From contig CM070874.1 of assembly GCA_036365515.1 (NCBI GenBank), positions 43,337,083-43,401,082 of the forward strand: a stretch of DNA of 64,000 nt, given 5' to 3'. Origin of the DNA: Torymus aiolomorphi. Lineage: Eukaryota > Arthropoda > Insecta > Hymenoptera > Torymidae. The position numbers and the translations under genes were made by a program. This document shows, in pieces, positions 13,586-24,582 of this stretch (positions within the stretch are counted from its first letter, which is position 1; each line of letters starts with the position of its first letter). Below the pieces are notes generated by a model. The model had not been told where the DNA came from. It worked only from the letters and a program-made list of their open reading frames with translations, and ran no database searches.

Positions 13586-14189
13586 ATTTTTAATAATTTT
13601 ACTTCAATAATTTTACAAAATGAATTAATATTGTAACTACGAAATGGAAATTACTATTATCAAATTAGCAATAAAAATGTTTATACAATTAAATACAACT
13701 ACACAAACTTTTTTTACATGAAGATCTATATCATCGTTAATTATAAATAAATTATCACACAGCATTGAAAAAAGTGAAAAATTTCTATGAAGCAAAATGA
13801 AATTCAAAATTAATAACTAGTATTTTACTTATTTGAAGATAATCATAAATATTATAATTAAAAATCATGCTTTATATTAATAAATGGCCATTAAATTTCA
13901 CCTTTTATTGAATCACAAAAATAATTGTCTATAAGGAAATAAACATATATTCATATTAGCTTAAGACAATACAATAAGCATAACAACTTGTTGAAATTTC
14001 ATCATGAAAAAAAAAATTATTTCCTTTGTGTTAAAAAATACATATTCTAATTTAGTTTCTCATTAAGTAATATAGACGTTAATAAAATCTAATATGTTCT
14101 TTTTTTACTCATGACTCAATTTCTGCAACTTAGCATTAGGCTTGTTACCAACAAAATGTCTTTTTCTTGAACTTTTAGCATCTCGCAAA
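13586..14189. other. AT-rich, probably non-coding end of the P element
   Basis: No ORF. It lies just downstream of the P-element transposase C-terminus, so its left part may include the 3' end of that transposon. I could not identify terminal inverted repeats. Confidence 0.4.
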
Positions 14190-17100
14190 TCATAATTTCA
14201 TAATCCATTTCACCTTATTAAAAATATGAACTCTAACAAAAAACACAATTACAGCCTCACGATGCGATTTACAAGGTTCGTCAGTAATCCAAAACTGTGC
14301 ATGATATTTAAGAATTTCAGCTGTGATTTTATCAATTAAAACTTTACTAACTTCTGTCTTGTAACTTACTTCAGAAAATAGTGTATCAAAAGTTTCAATA
14401 GCTGTTATAATGATTCTATAAAAAGCGTCAGAAGGAACGCAAGGATTTCCAAGTTCATTGGTCACATTAAATACTTTATACGCTTTAAAGAAAAGTAATA
14501 GATCATCGTTACTTTCCATGTGACAATTAACTCTAGTGAAAGAAGCTTTACAGGCAGAACAATTAAATTTTGAAATACATTTCATAGCTATATATCCAGC
14601 AACATATTTTATTGCTCCCCGTAAAGGAGTACATGAATCTTGGCGATTGTGAGAATTTGTCAAAACACTATTCATTTTATCATAAGTTTCGGATGACAAA
14701 CTCCTTTCTATATTATTCAAATTCTCACTCCCTTCATTTAATGAATTAGATAATTCTTGAAATTCATTATCATCAACATCACCTACAACTGTGTCTGAAT
14801 CAGACATCTCTTCAACGAAAGTATCTTCATTTTCATCGAAATGAACAGATTCATTTACTCCATCGAATGAAATTTCACTGCAAACGTCTTCAATATCATC
14901 GTTAATTAATTCATCATTTTCATTACTTGCATTTACTTCGATGATACTGTTGTCATTTGCAAGAAAATTACAAGTAATACGATCCATATTATCGTAAATG
15001 TCTTCAGTAAACGCAGGCACAGGATTGGTCATATTTTCTAACGATTCTTGTAAATCAAGGTTAGTACTTTTCGTACAAATTGCTAGTAACGCTACTGTTT
15101 CGTCAGGTTCGCAGTTTGTTAATTTCGATGAAGACGTTAAATTTGCAGTAATACTATACTGTAAATTATGCCTCACTTGTATCGCAGTTGGATTTTGATT
15201 GTGACCAGAACGACTTCTTAAAACAGAAAATAAATTTTCTAACGGATCTTGATTTAAACGCGTCGTTAACAAATATACTCCCTCGTTTGATGCCATATCT
15301 TCCCATTGCAAAAGTATACTGTTAATCCTCAAATAAAAACCGTCAAAGCATGGCGGATTACCGTTTTTATCAACTCATTTCCAGGTTTCGATCCAATTCA
15401 AAGAATCTTTCAAATACTGCACTACTTGAGGATTTAAGTTTGACAAAGGACGACGCAAAGGATTACCATCTCGAGAACTTCTACTATTTAAACAATCAAA
15501 AAGGTCGTTTATTTTTTTAATAAAATTTGCTGTTGCAATGCAATCACGATGAATGAAAGGTTTTTCTGATGCAACCGCGCCTGCTAATAAAGCTGAAGAA
15601 ACACTGTTACTAAAAATTTGAGCCGCAAGACTAACGTTCATTAAGAGGGTGTGGTACTCATGTACTCTGTTTTATCGGCAGAACACGGTCAATTCTATAT
15701 TATTAAAATAAATATATCGAATTACGTCTTATAAAGAGATAGTTGCCCTGCGCAATGTAATAATTTACGAACCTACGCAGTTTTGAGCTCAAATATCAAC
15801 GGCATCTTAAAAAATTTTGCGAACAAAAATAACCGAAATTTCGTTCGCAAAATTTTGTAGGGTGCCGTTGATATTTGGGCTCAAAACTGCGCAAGTTGGT
15901 AGATTATTACATTGCACAGGGCAACTATCTCTTTATAAGACGTAATTCGATATATTTATTTTAATAATATAGAATTTACGGAGTTCTGCCGGTAAAACAG
16001 AGTGCATGAGTACCACACCCCCTTAACTGAAAAGCATTAGGATCTAGATGTCTGTCTGTTAGATTAGGGGCAGATTTAGTTGGAAGATCTTTTTCACGAT
16101 TTCTTAATTCTCGAATCGCATCCCATGACACGGGTTTCTCATTAATTTCAAATTGACGTTTGCGAAAAGTGTTACGAAGGCATTTAAGTAAATGTCGAGC
16201 ATCAAAATTGAAGAAAATTTTACGATTGTTTCGTTCAAGAAATGGTTTATTTTTGGTTATTCCCAATTTTTTTATAGCCGATTGATTTGGCGATCCTTGA
16301 TCGCATACCATTGATTTTAATAGAAAACCAATACCTTCAACGTAATCTATCACATCTAAAATGATTTTGTGCAATAACTTTCCATTTACACTGTTATGGG
16401 GAACATAGTAGCAAATAGGCTGTCTCCAATCATTTTGCCTACCTCGTAACATAAAAACTAAAACATGATTACCACGATTTGCATTGCGACCATGCTCTCC
16501 CATATCAGTGTAACCTTCAATCAAATCCTTTTTGGGTTGTAATCTAACCACGTTTTTATGCTCATTTCATCCCACATTAATACGCACTAGCGCTCTTTTA
16601 CTGTTATTGTGCTTGATTTTATTTTTAACAATTCAAATAACTTAATGTTATTTCCAGGCTCCAAATCAAGTGCATTAATCCATCGTCTTATCAAACTAAT
16701 ACATGGTAAGGCAAACTTCTTTTGGTCACGCAAATAACAATAAGCTTTTTGAGATTTATAAAATAAAATCACAGCAAATTCTTTTTCATCATTAGACTAA
16801 AAAAGTTTAATACATTTGCATTAAGCTTTAAATACTCATCATAAAAAGAAACTGCTTCCTTAGATTTCTCAATTTTACGTTCAAGATTTTTAATTTTTTT
16901 ATCTTTATTACGAATATCTTTAGAAAGTTTAATAGCCTTTTGTTTATACACATCTCTTCGTACACTCATTGTTTTAGTCACATACTGTGCTTGTTTACAT
17001 TGTTTATCTTTTTTGTTTAACTGCTCTTTTAAACTCGCAATTTCATGTTGCAATTTTTGAACTAAAGTTTCATACTTTTTAGTTTGAACATTTGCATTTA

Positions 17101-17503
17101 ATGATTTTCCGGTGGAGTCACAATCAAAGTTCGACTTGCTTTGCATTCCTGAACAAGATGGCTCTGCTGCATCAAAGTGTTGAGAAATGTTATGACTAAT
17201 TTCTATTAAAGAAGATGTTTCTAAATCAATTCCCTCAAAGTTTTGTGGTATGTTGTTACTTCTTTCTGTTATAAAGGGTGTTTCTAAATCAATAAGTTAT
17301 CTGTCGTCAGAGGTAGGAGGAAGATCAATTCCAGAGCCATCATGTTCTTCAACGTCACCGGAATCATTTGAATCAGTATCTGAAGCCTTTTGAATAGGTA
17401 TAGCTGTATTTTTCAATTTTGTCATACCAGAACCGACCACAAAATCGTCAGCAGTAAAATGGTCATTGCAAAGTCGCTTGGCCTCCAGTTGTTTGTCATC
17501 CAA
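14190..17503 (-). pseudogene. P-element (THAP-type) transposase, inactivated
   Basis: Minus-strand remnant of a P-element transposase. In order of translation: the C-terminal part of a THAP zinc-finger domain (17503-17297; 'CNDHF' and a conserved Pro end); a Lys/Glu-rich coiled coil (17146-16769); 'YKSQKAYCYLR' and the RNase H-like/GTP-binding region (16772-15976; 'FDARHLLKCLRN' motif); 'SLAAQIFSNSV' (15641-15375); and the 'TTRLNQDPLENLFSVLRSR' motif typical of P/THAP9 proteins (15332-14190), ending with an acidic stretch and a Cys-rich segment. It is broken by in-frame stops (TAG near 16585, TGA near 15375), at least one frameshift near 16545, and a 378-bp MITE at 15645-16022. The THAP N-terminus was not found. 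Confidence 0.85.
15645..16022. mobile_element. TTAA-flanked foldback MITE inside the P element
   Basis: A 378-bp near-perfect palindrome, flanked by TTAA at 15641-15644 and 16023-16026. Its ends are G(A/G)GGGTGTGGTACTCATG and its arms are about 180 bp. Removing the element plus one TTAA puts the P-element frame back in register across the site, which supports these exact ends. The TTAA target points to piggyBac-, Kolobok- or Sola3-type transposase as the mobiliser; I cannot tell which. Confidence 0.9.
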
Positions 17504-19200
17504 TTTAAGAAGATTATCATTGCCTGAGTGAATGATCCAGTCTAGTTGTCTATGTAAACGAAATATATGATTGATAGAGGGAAAATTTAAGTCTTACAAG
17601 GAGTGTATCTCAGATCCGGATCATGGATTTTTCTCAAACTTTGAGATCTGTTTTTAGATGTTAAAATATGAAACGAACCGGAGTTAGACCCTCACGCTTT
17701 GATAAACTGAAGTTATGAACATTTTTAACTGCATTTAAGGAAATACTGAAAAAAAATGCTTGCTTTGTTTGAGCAAAACCCGTGAGCCGGAACCCTGAGC
17801 CTCTCCGAGTTAGTAAGAGAGAAAAAGGATCCTCTAACAAAACTATCGGAATATGTAATCTTTAAAAAGAGCTATATCAAAGCCATCACCTTATAAAATT
17901 AATTGCCTAATAATTCTCAAAAATATAGATATAAAAAAGACCACTTTTATTAAAATGAAAAGATTTTTACTAAAATGAAAAGTTATTTCATATGTACAAA
18001 TAAATACATAAATGCTTAAGGTGGCTCCGGAGCGATATATATGTATATAAATATAAAAATTTTTACGATGATTACTTCACATATTATAATTTGAGAAACA
18101 ATATAGAATGAAACAATAATTCTTGAAGAAACAAACAAAAAATTTTCGAAGAAATTTAAATATTATTCAAGAAGATATCGACAATTGAAAAAGAAATCAA
18201 CAAAACCCATAATTCTTTTTCATTTTTCATCCAATTTTAATTTGCAAGGTCTCATTTTATTCTTTGTTCAATTTCAGGGGACGTAGCAATATAAGAAATT
18301 CGAAAATTTTCAAAACTTGCAAAGTTATAAGCAATTGTTTGTAGATATGTGACTGACTTTTATAAAGTTTCTAGCATTTTAATACAGTTTTCTATGATTC
18401 GCAACGATTTTATACAATTTCAGGGTATTTACTCTTGACTTAAGAAAAAATTCTCGTGTTTTTCCCTCTATTTTCCGGTCAGTTTTTGTAATTTTCCCGA
18501 TATGAAACAAGCAATTTTTATTATAATTTTAAAGAGATCTTCACATTTATAAAAAAAAAAAAAAAATGAAGAAGATAAGAAGATAAAAGGTAACAATTTT
18601 TAAACACGACCGCTTCTCAAGAGAGCCTTATATTTTCTCCAGAGTAATAATTGTAACCCCCCAAAAACTAGCAATTTACTGTATAAAAACTATTTTCCGC
18701 CAAGAATTAGTTCATTTGAGGATTTTCTATCATGTATGTATGTATATATGTATGTAATCAAGTTTATAGATTTTCTCAGCAAATTTTTCATAGATCATAC
18801 GAATTTTGTCCCAGATACTCGCCTTATTATAAGTACCGGGTAGTCCTATACCGAGCCGAATCCATTGGAAAATAAAAAAATGCCCTAGCGAATAAAAATC
18901 TGAAAAATCGATTTTGAACATAATATTAAAAAAAATAACTGAGTCAAAAACAATAAATGCATCTGCTAAAATTAATTTTAAAATAGTACATGGTGCAACT
19001 AGGGAGGAAAGTTGACTTTTTCTAGCGAGGGTGATAATTGACGAGTGCTCTAGGGCTTCATAATACCAAATCAGAGAGTCGAAGTCGGATGGCAGCTTCG
19101 AGTCTGCGCAGTAGAGACTATTGCGGATTGGGCTCTCGCGCTGCACACCGTAGCGTGCGCGTTCAAATGACGAGTGAATTTAAGCTAGAGTCGGCTGTTA
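17504..19200. other. Region without a supported gene
   Basis: AT-rich and unremarkable. A minus-strand open frame at 18730-19146 has no recognisable motif and I do not support it as a gene. The right-hand terminus of the P element should lie within the first few hundred bases, but its inverted repeat was not identified. Confidence 0.45.
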
Positions 19201-20300
19201 CGTAGGCGTGTAATACAAGGCAAAAAAATTATTTCAATAATACAAGGCAAACAAATTATTTAAATAATTCTTAACACCAAGTAGGCAGGGGATGCGAGTT
19301 CAACGCGTGTACGGGAGCGCGCCAGACGTGCATATATGGCAAAATAATTATTTAAATAGTTCTTAACCCTAAGGAGGCGGAGGATACAAGTTCCAATGCG
19401 TATACGGAATCGAGTCAGACGTGCATACGAGGCAAAACAATTATTTAAATAATTCTTAACCCCAAGTAGGCGGAGGATGCAAGTTCCACGCGTATACGGG
19501 AGCATCAACCACCTATTAGGGCTTGAGGATTATTTAAATAATTATTTTGCTATAATACACGTCTGCCTTATTCCAGTATAAGCGTAGAACTCGCATCCCC
19601 CGCCTACTTGGAGTTAAGAACTTTTTAAATAATTATTTTGCCTTGTATGTACGTCTGACGCGCTCCCGTATACGCGTGGAACTCATATCCCCCGCCTTCT
19701 TAGGTTTAAAAACGGTTTAAATAATTGTCTTGCTTATGGTTGCACGTCTACGTTATTCCCTAATATGCGTGCACCTCGCATCCCCCGGCTATTGGGTTTA
19801 AATAGTATATTATGCACCAAGGGAATAAAGTGGGCTGTGTGCTCCCTGCGCGAGAGTTGTCAAACGCGCAGGTTCGCACAACCACTGTATTCACGAGTGC
19901 AATATACGACTTTTTAACATAACTATGATAAAGTTCGTACTCGTTTCCCGCTGAAAAGGGAAAAAATGCTGCATATTGATTCCCTAACCTCACTCTCGTT
20001 TCCAGCGCAACGCACTGTTTGTGCCCGAGCCGAAGGCGAGTGTGGGTAGGGAATGAACGTAGCTCTTTTTTCCCACTTCGGCGGGAATAAAGTACGAACT
20101 TTATGATGGGGTGTATTAAAAAATTATTTAAATAATCGTTTGGCTTAATTTTTCATGTCTCCATGATTCCCTTATATGCGTGGACCTCATACCCTCCGCC
20201 TACTTGGGTTATAAAATAATTTAAATATTCGTTTGGCTTATTTTGTCAACGTAACTCCCTCATACCATAAGTAAGTACTCAATCTTTATAATCAGTTATA
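19200..20300. repeat. ~93-bp satellite array with an orientation switch
   Basis: Each unit carries the palindrome AATTATTTAAATAATT, then 'cttaaccc', 'aagtaggcgg', 'gcgtatacggg' and 'agacgtgcat'. Direct units begin near 19254, 19346 and 19439 (period about 93). After about 19520 the units read in reverse complement, with 'taaataattatttt'-type cores near 19530, 19627, 19719, 20127 and 20223. The inverted half is interrupted at 19800-20110. Confidence 0.8.
19928..20104. mobile_element. 177-bp foldback element inside the satellite
   Basis: The ends ATAAAGTTCGTACT and its inverse face each other, and homology extends about 45 bases inward on each side (CCCGC..GGGAAAAAA blocks). It lies in the stretch that interrupts the inverted satellite units, so it probably inserted there. 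No target duplication is clear. Confidence 0.6.
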
Positions 20301-23300
20301 TTTTTAAAAGTAAATTCAGCTTGGAACGCGCAGTTTGAACGCGCACCACGATGCGCCCCTTGATGCACCCCGCAGTGTAGATACTCCTTTATCACGTTGG
20401 CTGCATCGACAATTACTAAATATCTTACGCACGCATACGCGTACATTCGCGTGCATGCGCTTATATAACGGGGGCCTTAACAAACAGGCACGCTTTTTCC
20501 ACCTATATGAGTTTCGTGCGTAGGCGAGCGGATGTTTTATAAATTAAAAATCGTTGCCAATTCATTGGCACGTGGCTTCCTCAAAATTAATTTATTGATT
20601 CATTTAATTAATTTTTAAAGCCAAATTTGAAAATTTAACACAATAGAACACGAACTGATCGTGCAAATAAAATGTAAAAAAAGAGAAAACGCGATTAATA
20701 TTGAAGTGCAGTCAAAAGTATTGTTAAATGTATTTCTCGGCTTCTAATTCGCCAGCGTATCTAGCTAATTTCATGTATTGGCGAAGTGCGCTGTAAATTA
20801 ACCTCAATAAAAAACAAAAGTAAGTGAAAAACGCACTCGCGTAGCACGTGTCATTTCCATTTTTTAGTATAGATATACCCGAAAAATTACGATTTGAAAA
20901 GAGGGCTAAATCAGTTTTAACCTCGAATATCTCTGAAATTCATAAACGAATTCTTTTACTCTAAAAACACATATAATAAATAATATACACTCTACATCTT
21001 CGCCAAATTTTAAAGAAATTAAAACAAGTTTTCTCGTGTTATCAGGAAAATTTTGAATATCAAAAAGTAATCGTACGATCTTGATGAAAATTCACATACA
21101 TAATATCTATATCACATACAAAATTGTCTAGAAATCTGGAGCTGATTCATCGAACCGTTCTCGAAAAATTACGATTTAAAAAAAAAATATTTTTAATTTT
21201 TACCTCAAATATCTCTGAAATTTATGGACCAATTATTTTGCCCAAAGAACTCGACAACGAACACCTTTAGTCATATTTCTAGAGCAATTTAAAGAAACTT
21301 AAAATTTTAGTATTACAAAGCTTCCTCTAAGAGGAAGCAAAAATTAAAATACACAACGATGTCTGGCACTAATTCAGCGTAATAAAGTCTTGAGAAGCAG
21401 ATTGAAAGTACAGATTTGTGAAAAAAAAAAAACTGCTGACAATTCAGTAACTCGTGGATTCCACAAAATTAATCTACTTATATCTCTTATTAATTTTTAA
21501 TGCCCATATTTTAAATAATAGCACCAATTTAACGTTGAACGATAAATCCATTAAACAGCAAATCAGCGTTCAGGTTTCGTATAAAAAACGCGCCATATGA
21601 TGGTCCAGAAGTCATAGCGACAATAGTTAAGAAAAAAAAAATTAAATTAAAGGAATGTTATGTAGATACGTAAAAAACATTATTGAAAAATTGCAAATTA
21701 AAATTTTCATGTCGATTGTCTCATAAAATTACAAAAATCAAAAAATTAAAAAACGTTTAAACCAATTTCCCTCCATTGTTACTGTGCAACAAAAACAACA
21801 ACTTTTAAATATCAAATATGTCAAAAAGTAACACGATCTTGATAAAATTTGCACATCTATTAATTACATCATATGTAAAATGAAATAAAAATTTTCAAGG
21901 ATTCGAAAATTATCGTCATGTTAAATATACAATTCATATATAAAAAGAAAATGTTCGTTAACTGGTGACTGTTCCAATACTGGTGTAGTCACCCTATACG
22001 CACACACTTACAACAAAAATTTGTCAAATTTAAATGGTTTCATTATTACAAAAATAAAAAGAAAATAAATTTAGTAGCTAAATAATTAAAATTATTTTAA
22101 AGTTAATTTATTATTTAATTAATTTATTATTAGCTCAGAAATATAACCTATAATAATAATTTCATTAATTGTTTGCCAGGTCTCGCCCAAAATAACTCTA
22201 AGGATTATCAATCAATGTTTGATAATAACAATTTCAATTTATTTAATATAAAACTATTCATTATAAAGAAAAAGTTAATCAAAACAATCTAACCGTTCTT
22301 CATCCTTTGGAAAGCGATGAAAAATCAGTGTAGGGTTTTTCGCCTTCGTGTTTGTGCATCCTTCATACGCACAACGTGCTCGAGATGGTGCCATGACTCA
22401 AATTTCTCAAAAAACTAATAAAAATACTTTAAAAGAAAGTCAAGACTCTTGAAGTGAAAGACGCCGTCGGAACTGCAACACTCCTGCCTCCGCTGTCAGA
22501 AAGACACTCCCGCCTTATATTACACGCTTCCCGCGCGATTGCCGAAACAAAAACATTACATTACCCAGTTTCATAGAATAGTTTATATTATTTTAAATGC
22601 AGTAAAATCTTTTAAATAAATCAAAACAATAATAATTTGTAAAATAACATTTTATTTTAATTCATTAACAATTATTTTATTAGTCTGATATCTTATATAC
22701 ACGTGTATATCTACATATACTCTTCTTATACAGGCTTATATATCTATATATATTGGGCGGCAGTCAGCACCATCTCGCTGATGGATAACAGAACTAATTG
22801 GCTTGTTATCCAGTGACTTCGTCCAAAAGTTTCTTAAGCCGTACGCTTCTATATTCGTCTATATTCGTTGGTCAAATACGGGCATCTGCGCGCGTAGCGC
22901 GCCTCAAATTCCTAGTAACGTAAAATTGTGATGTTTTTTACGTTATTTCGAACATGGCAGAGCCCCTCGTCGCTCGCCCCTCCTCAAGGTTCAATAAGTC
23001 TTGTAGTAAAAACTCCTACTTTTGCAGTGGATGCTCTGGGTTAATGTTCTCTGGAACTTGATCAAGGCCCGCTTTATCGCGAGTAAAGTACCGGCACCAC
23101 TGTGGCCTCTCCTGATCGGTTATCCACTACGAGAGAGAGGTTAGTCCGGTGCTTACTGATACAAAGGATTAGCATAGAGTTATTATAAATAGAGTAGGGG
23201 AGTCCGCCAAAACAGAGTCCCATCTATAGAAAGAGAAAGAAGATAAGGGAGCCTTTTCTGTATCTGCAACGAAGATAGACCTTAATAGAAGAATAGACTC

Positions 23301-23373
23301 CCAAGGAAAAGTGTCGTCTCAGAAAGCGAAGGTTCTTACCTCGACCACTACGTGGTGCTAGTGTCGAGCACCC
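20301..23373. other. Region without a supported gene
   Basis: AT-rich. Two diverged copies of a block containing 'atctctgaaatt' and 'aaaattacgattt' (about 20890-21060 and 21165-21300) suggest an old repeat. From about 22760 on, composition changes to sequence typical of retroelement leaders; 23340-23373 ('gtggtgctagtgtcgagcaccc') sits against the LTR-like start at 23374 where a primer-binding site would be expected. Confidence 0.45.
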
Positions 23374-23844
23374 TGTGGGGATCAAAGCCCCACGGCTCTA
23401 CTCGTTCCAGGAATAGAAAGGGGAAGGAGAGAGAAATGAGAGAGTCGGAAGTAACAATAACGAGGCTTATTGTAGTACTGCACTGACAGGCAGAAAGCGC
23501 TGCTACTAGCCTTACCCTATGCTAGTAGCGGCTCCCCAAAGAGCGTGGTGGCTACGCCTTTTGAGAGCGCTGGCTGTGCTCTTTCATGTCACATGACCTT
23601 CGCGCGGACACAAACAAAAATAAAGGTACGCTGGCCATACCCCAAGGCGCGCTGGCTGCGCCACAGGGCTCAGCTACTACGACTTTTCCGAGCTAAACTA
23701 CCATGTCAACATTCTGCGTCCTAGCTATTCTCGCGGTCTGGTAGCTGTTCTTTCTGCTTCTCAGTGTGGGAGGTATACAATGGACACACGTCTGAACGCT
23801 CGTGGACTCGAGCAACTTCTTCTTTGGGTTTTTCTTCTTCTTTT
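23374..23844 (-). mobile_element. Gypsy LTR-like fragment (diverged E1 family)
   Basis: Begins TGTGGGGATC. It shares with the E1 LTR, in order, 'ccacggctct', 'ttccagg', 'gggagagag'-like, 'agtaacaataacgagg' and 'cacgtctg..cgctcgtg'. About 250 bases between the last two blocks have no counterpart in E1. It may be the outer part of the LTR whose other end is 30245-30516, split by the foldback element and by E1, or the 5' LTR of a separate decayed copy extending leftward. I cannot decide between these. Confidence 0.55.
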
Positions 23845-24207
23845 GCCCTAATCACATAACCGCGTACGATCGCGTACGTCTGCATACAACCGCGTCCGAC
23901 GTTAAGGAAGAATCTAGTGATTTTCGCTGTTGCCAACAGCGGCAATGTCAGTGCAATAACTAGTACTTTCGAGGAACAGACCTACGTATACGAAAGTCGG
24001 CTACTACACCAACGACAACAGACATAAACAAGCAAGCGTTACTCCGATCTACTGCACTTCGTGTGAGTAGGTCTGTTCCTCGAAAGTACTAGTTATTGCA
24101 CTGACATTGCCGCTGTTGGCAACAGCGAAAATCACTAGATTCTTCCTTAACATCGGACGCGGTTGTACGTAGACGTACGCGATCGTACGCGGTTATGTGA
24201 TTAGGGC
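23845..24207. mobile_element. 363-bp foldback element (GCCCTAATCACATAACCGCG ends)
   Basis: The two ends are inverse copies (GCCCTAATCACATAACC.. and ..GGTTATGTGATTAGGGC), and the arms stay near-identical for about 145 bases, meeting around a 75-base centre. The palindromic CGTACG/CGATCG words make the arms fold strongly. It is inserted in gypsy LTR-like sequence. It has no coding capacity. Confidence 0.85.
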
Positions 24208-24231
24208 ATTTGGGTTTGAGTGGCTTGGAGC

Positions 24232-24486
24232 TCTGGGGTTCGTATGCCCACGGCTCTCCAGATTCCAGGAAAGGAAGGGAGAGAGGATCAAATGAGAGTC
24301 GGAGAGTAACAATAACGAGGTATATTTATTTTGAGTACTTAAGAGGAGTACAGCGGACGCACGTCCGCACGCTCGTGACTCTGAGCAACGACTGCCGCTC
24401 GCAGGAGGCTGCTCTCTGCACGCAACATGGCCGGCGCTTCCCCCACTCACGCAGTTAGAGTGAGAGGAAAGATCGCAGTCCCTACA
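24232..24486 (-). repeat. E1 3' LTR
   Basis: Ends in CCCTACA on the plus strand (TGTAGGG in the element sense). Its outer end reads TCTGGGG, where the other LTR has TGTGGGG, so the terminal dinucleotide has mutated. It contains the 'agtaacaataacgagg' and 'cgcacgctcgtgactc' blocks shared with the solo LTR at 9709. Confidence 0.9.
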
Positions 24487-24500
24487 CACTCCCCCCCTAG
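24487..24500 (-). promoter_or_regulatory. E1 polypurine tract
   Basis: On the minus strand the purine-rich tract TAGGGGGGGAGTG sits directly upstream of the 3' LTR, where plus-strand synthesis primes in LTR retroelements. E2 has the equivalent, less pure tract at 30517-30530. Confidence 0.75.
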
Positions 24501-24582
24501 AGCTAGCGATATATAAAATATAAATGTATAGATAAATAAATTACGTGCTCGGTAGCACTTACAAATCTTATAGTTAAGATCA

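Noticed and set aside
12507..13593. Overlapping Arg/Ser-rich frames on both strands
   Set aside because: They lie in a GC-rich LTR with inverse ends and ATTT flanks; overlapping frames on both strands indicate composition, not coding.
18730..19146. 138-codon minus-strand frame
   Set aside because: No motif, biased toward hydrophobic AT-rich codons, and no splice or promoter context.
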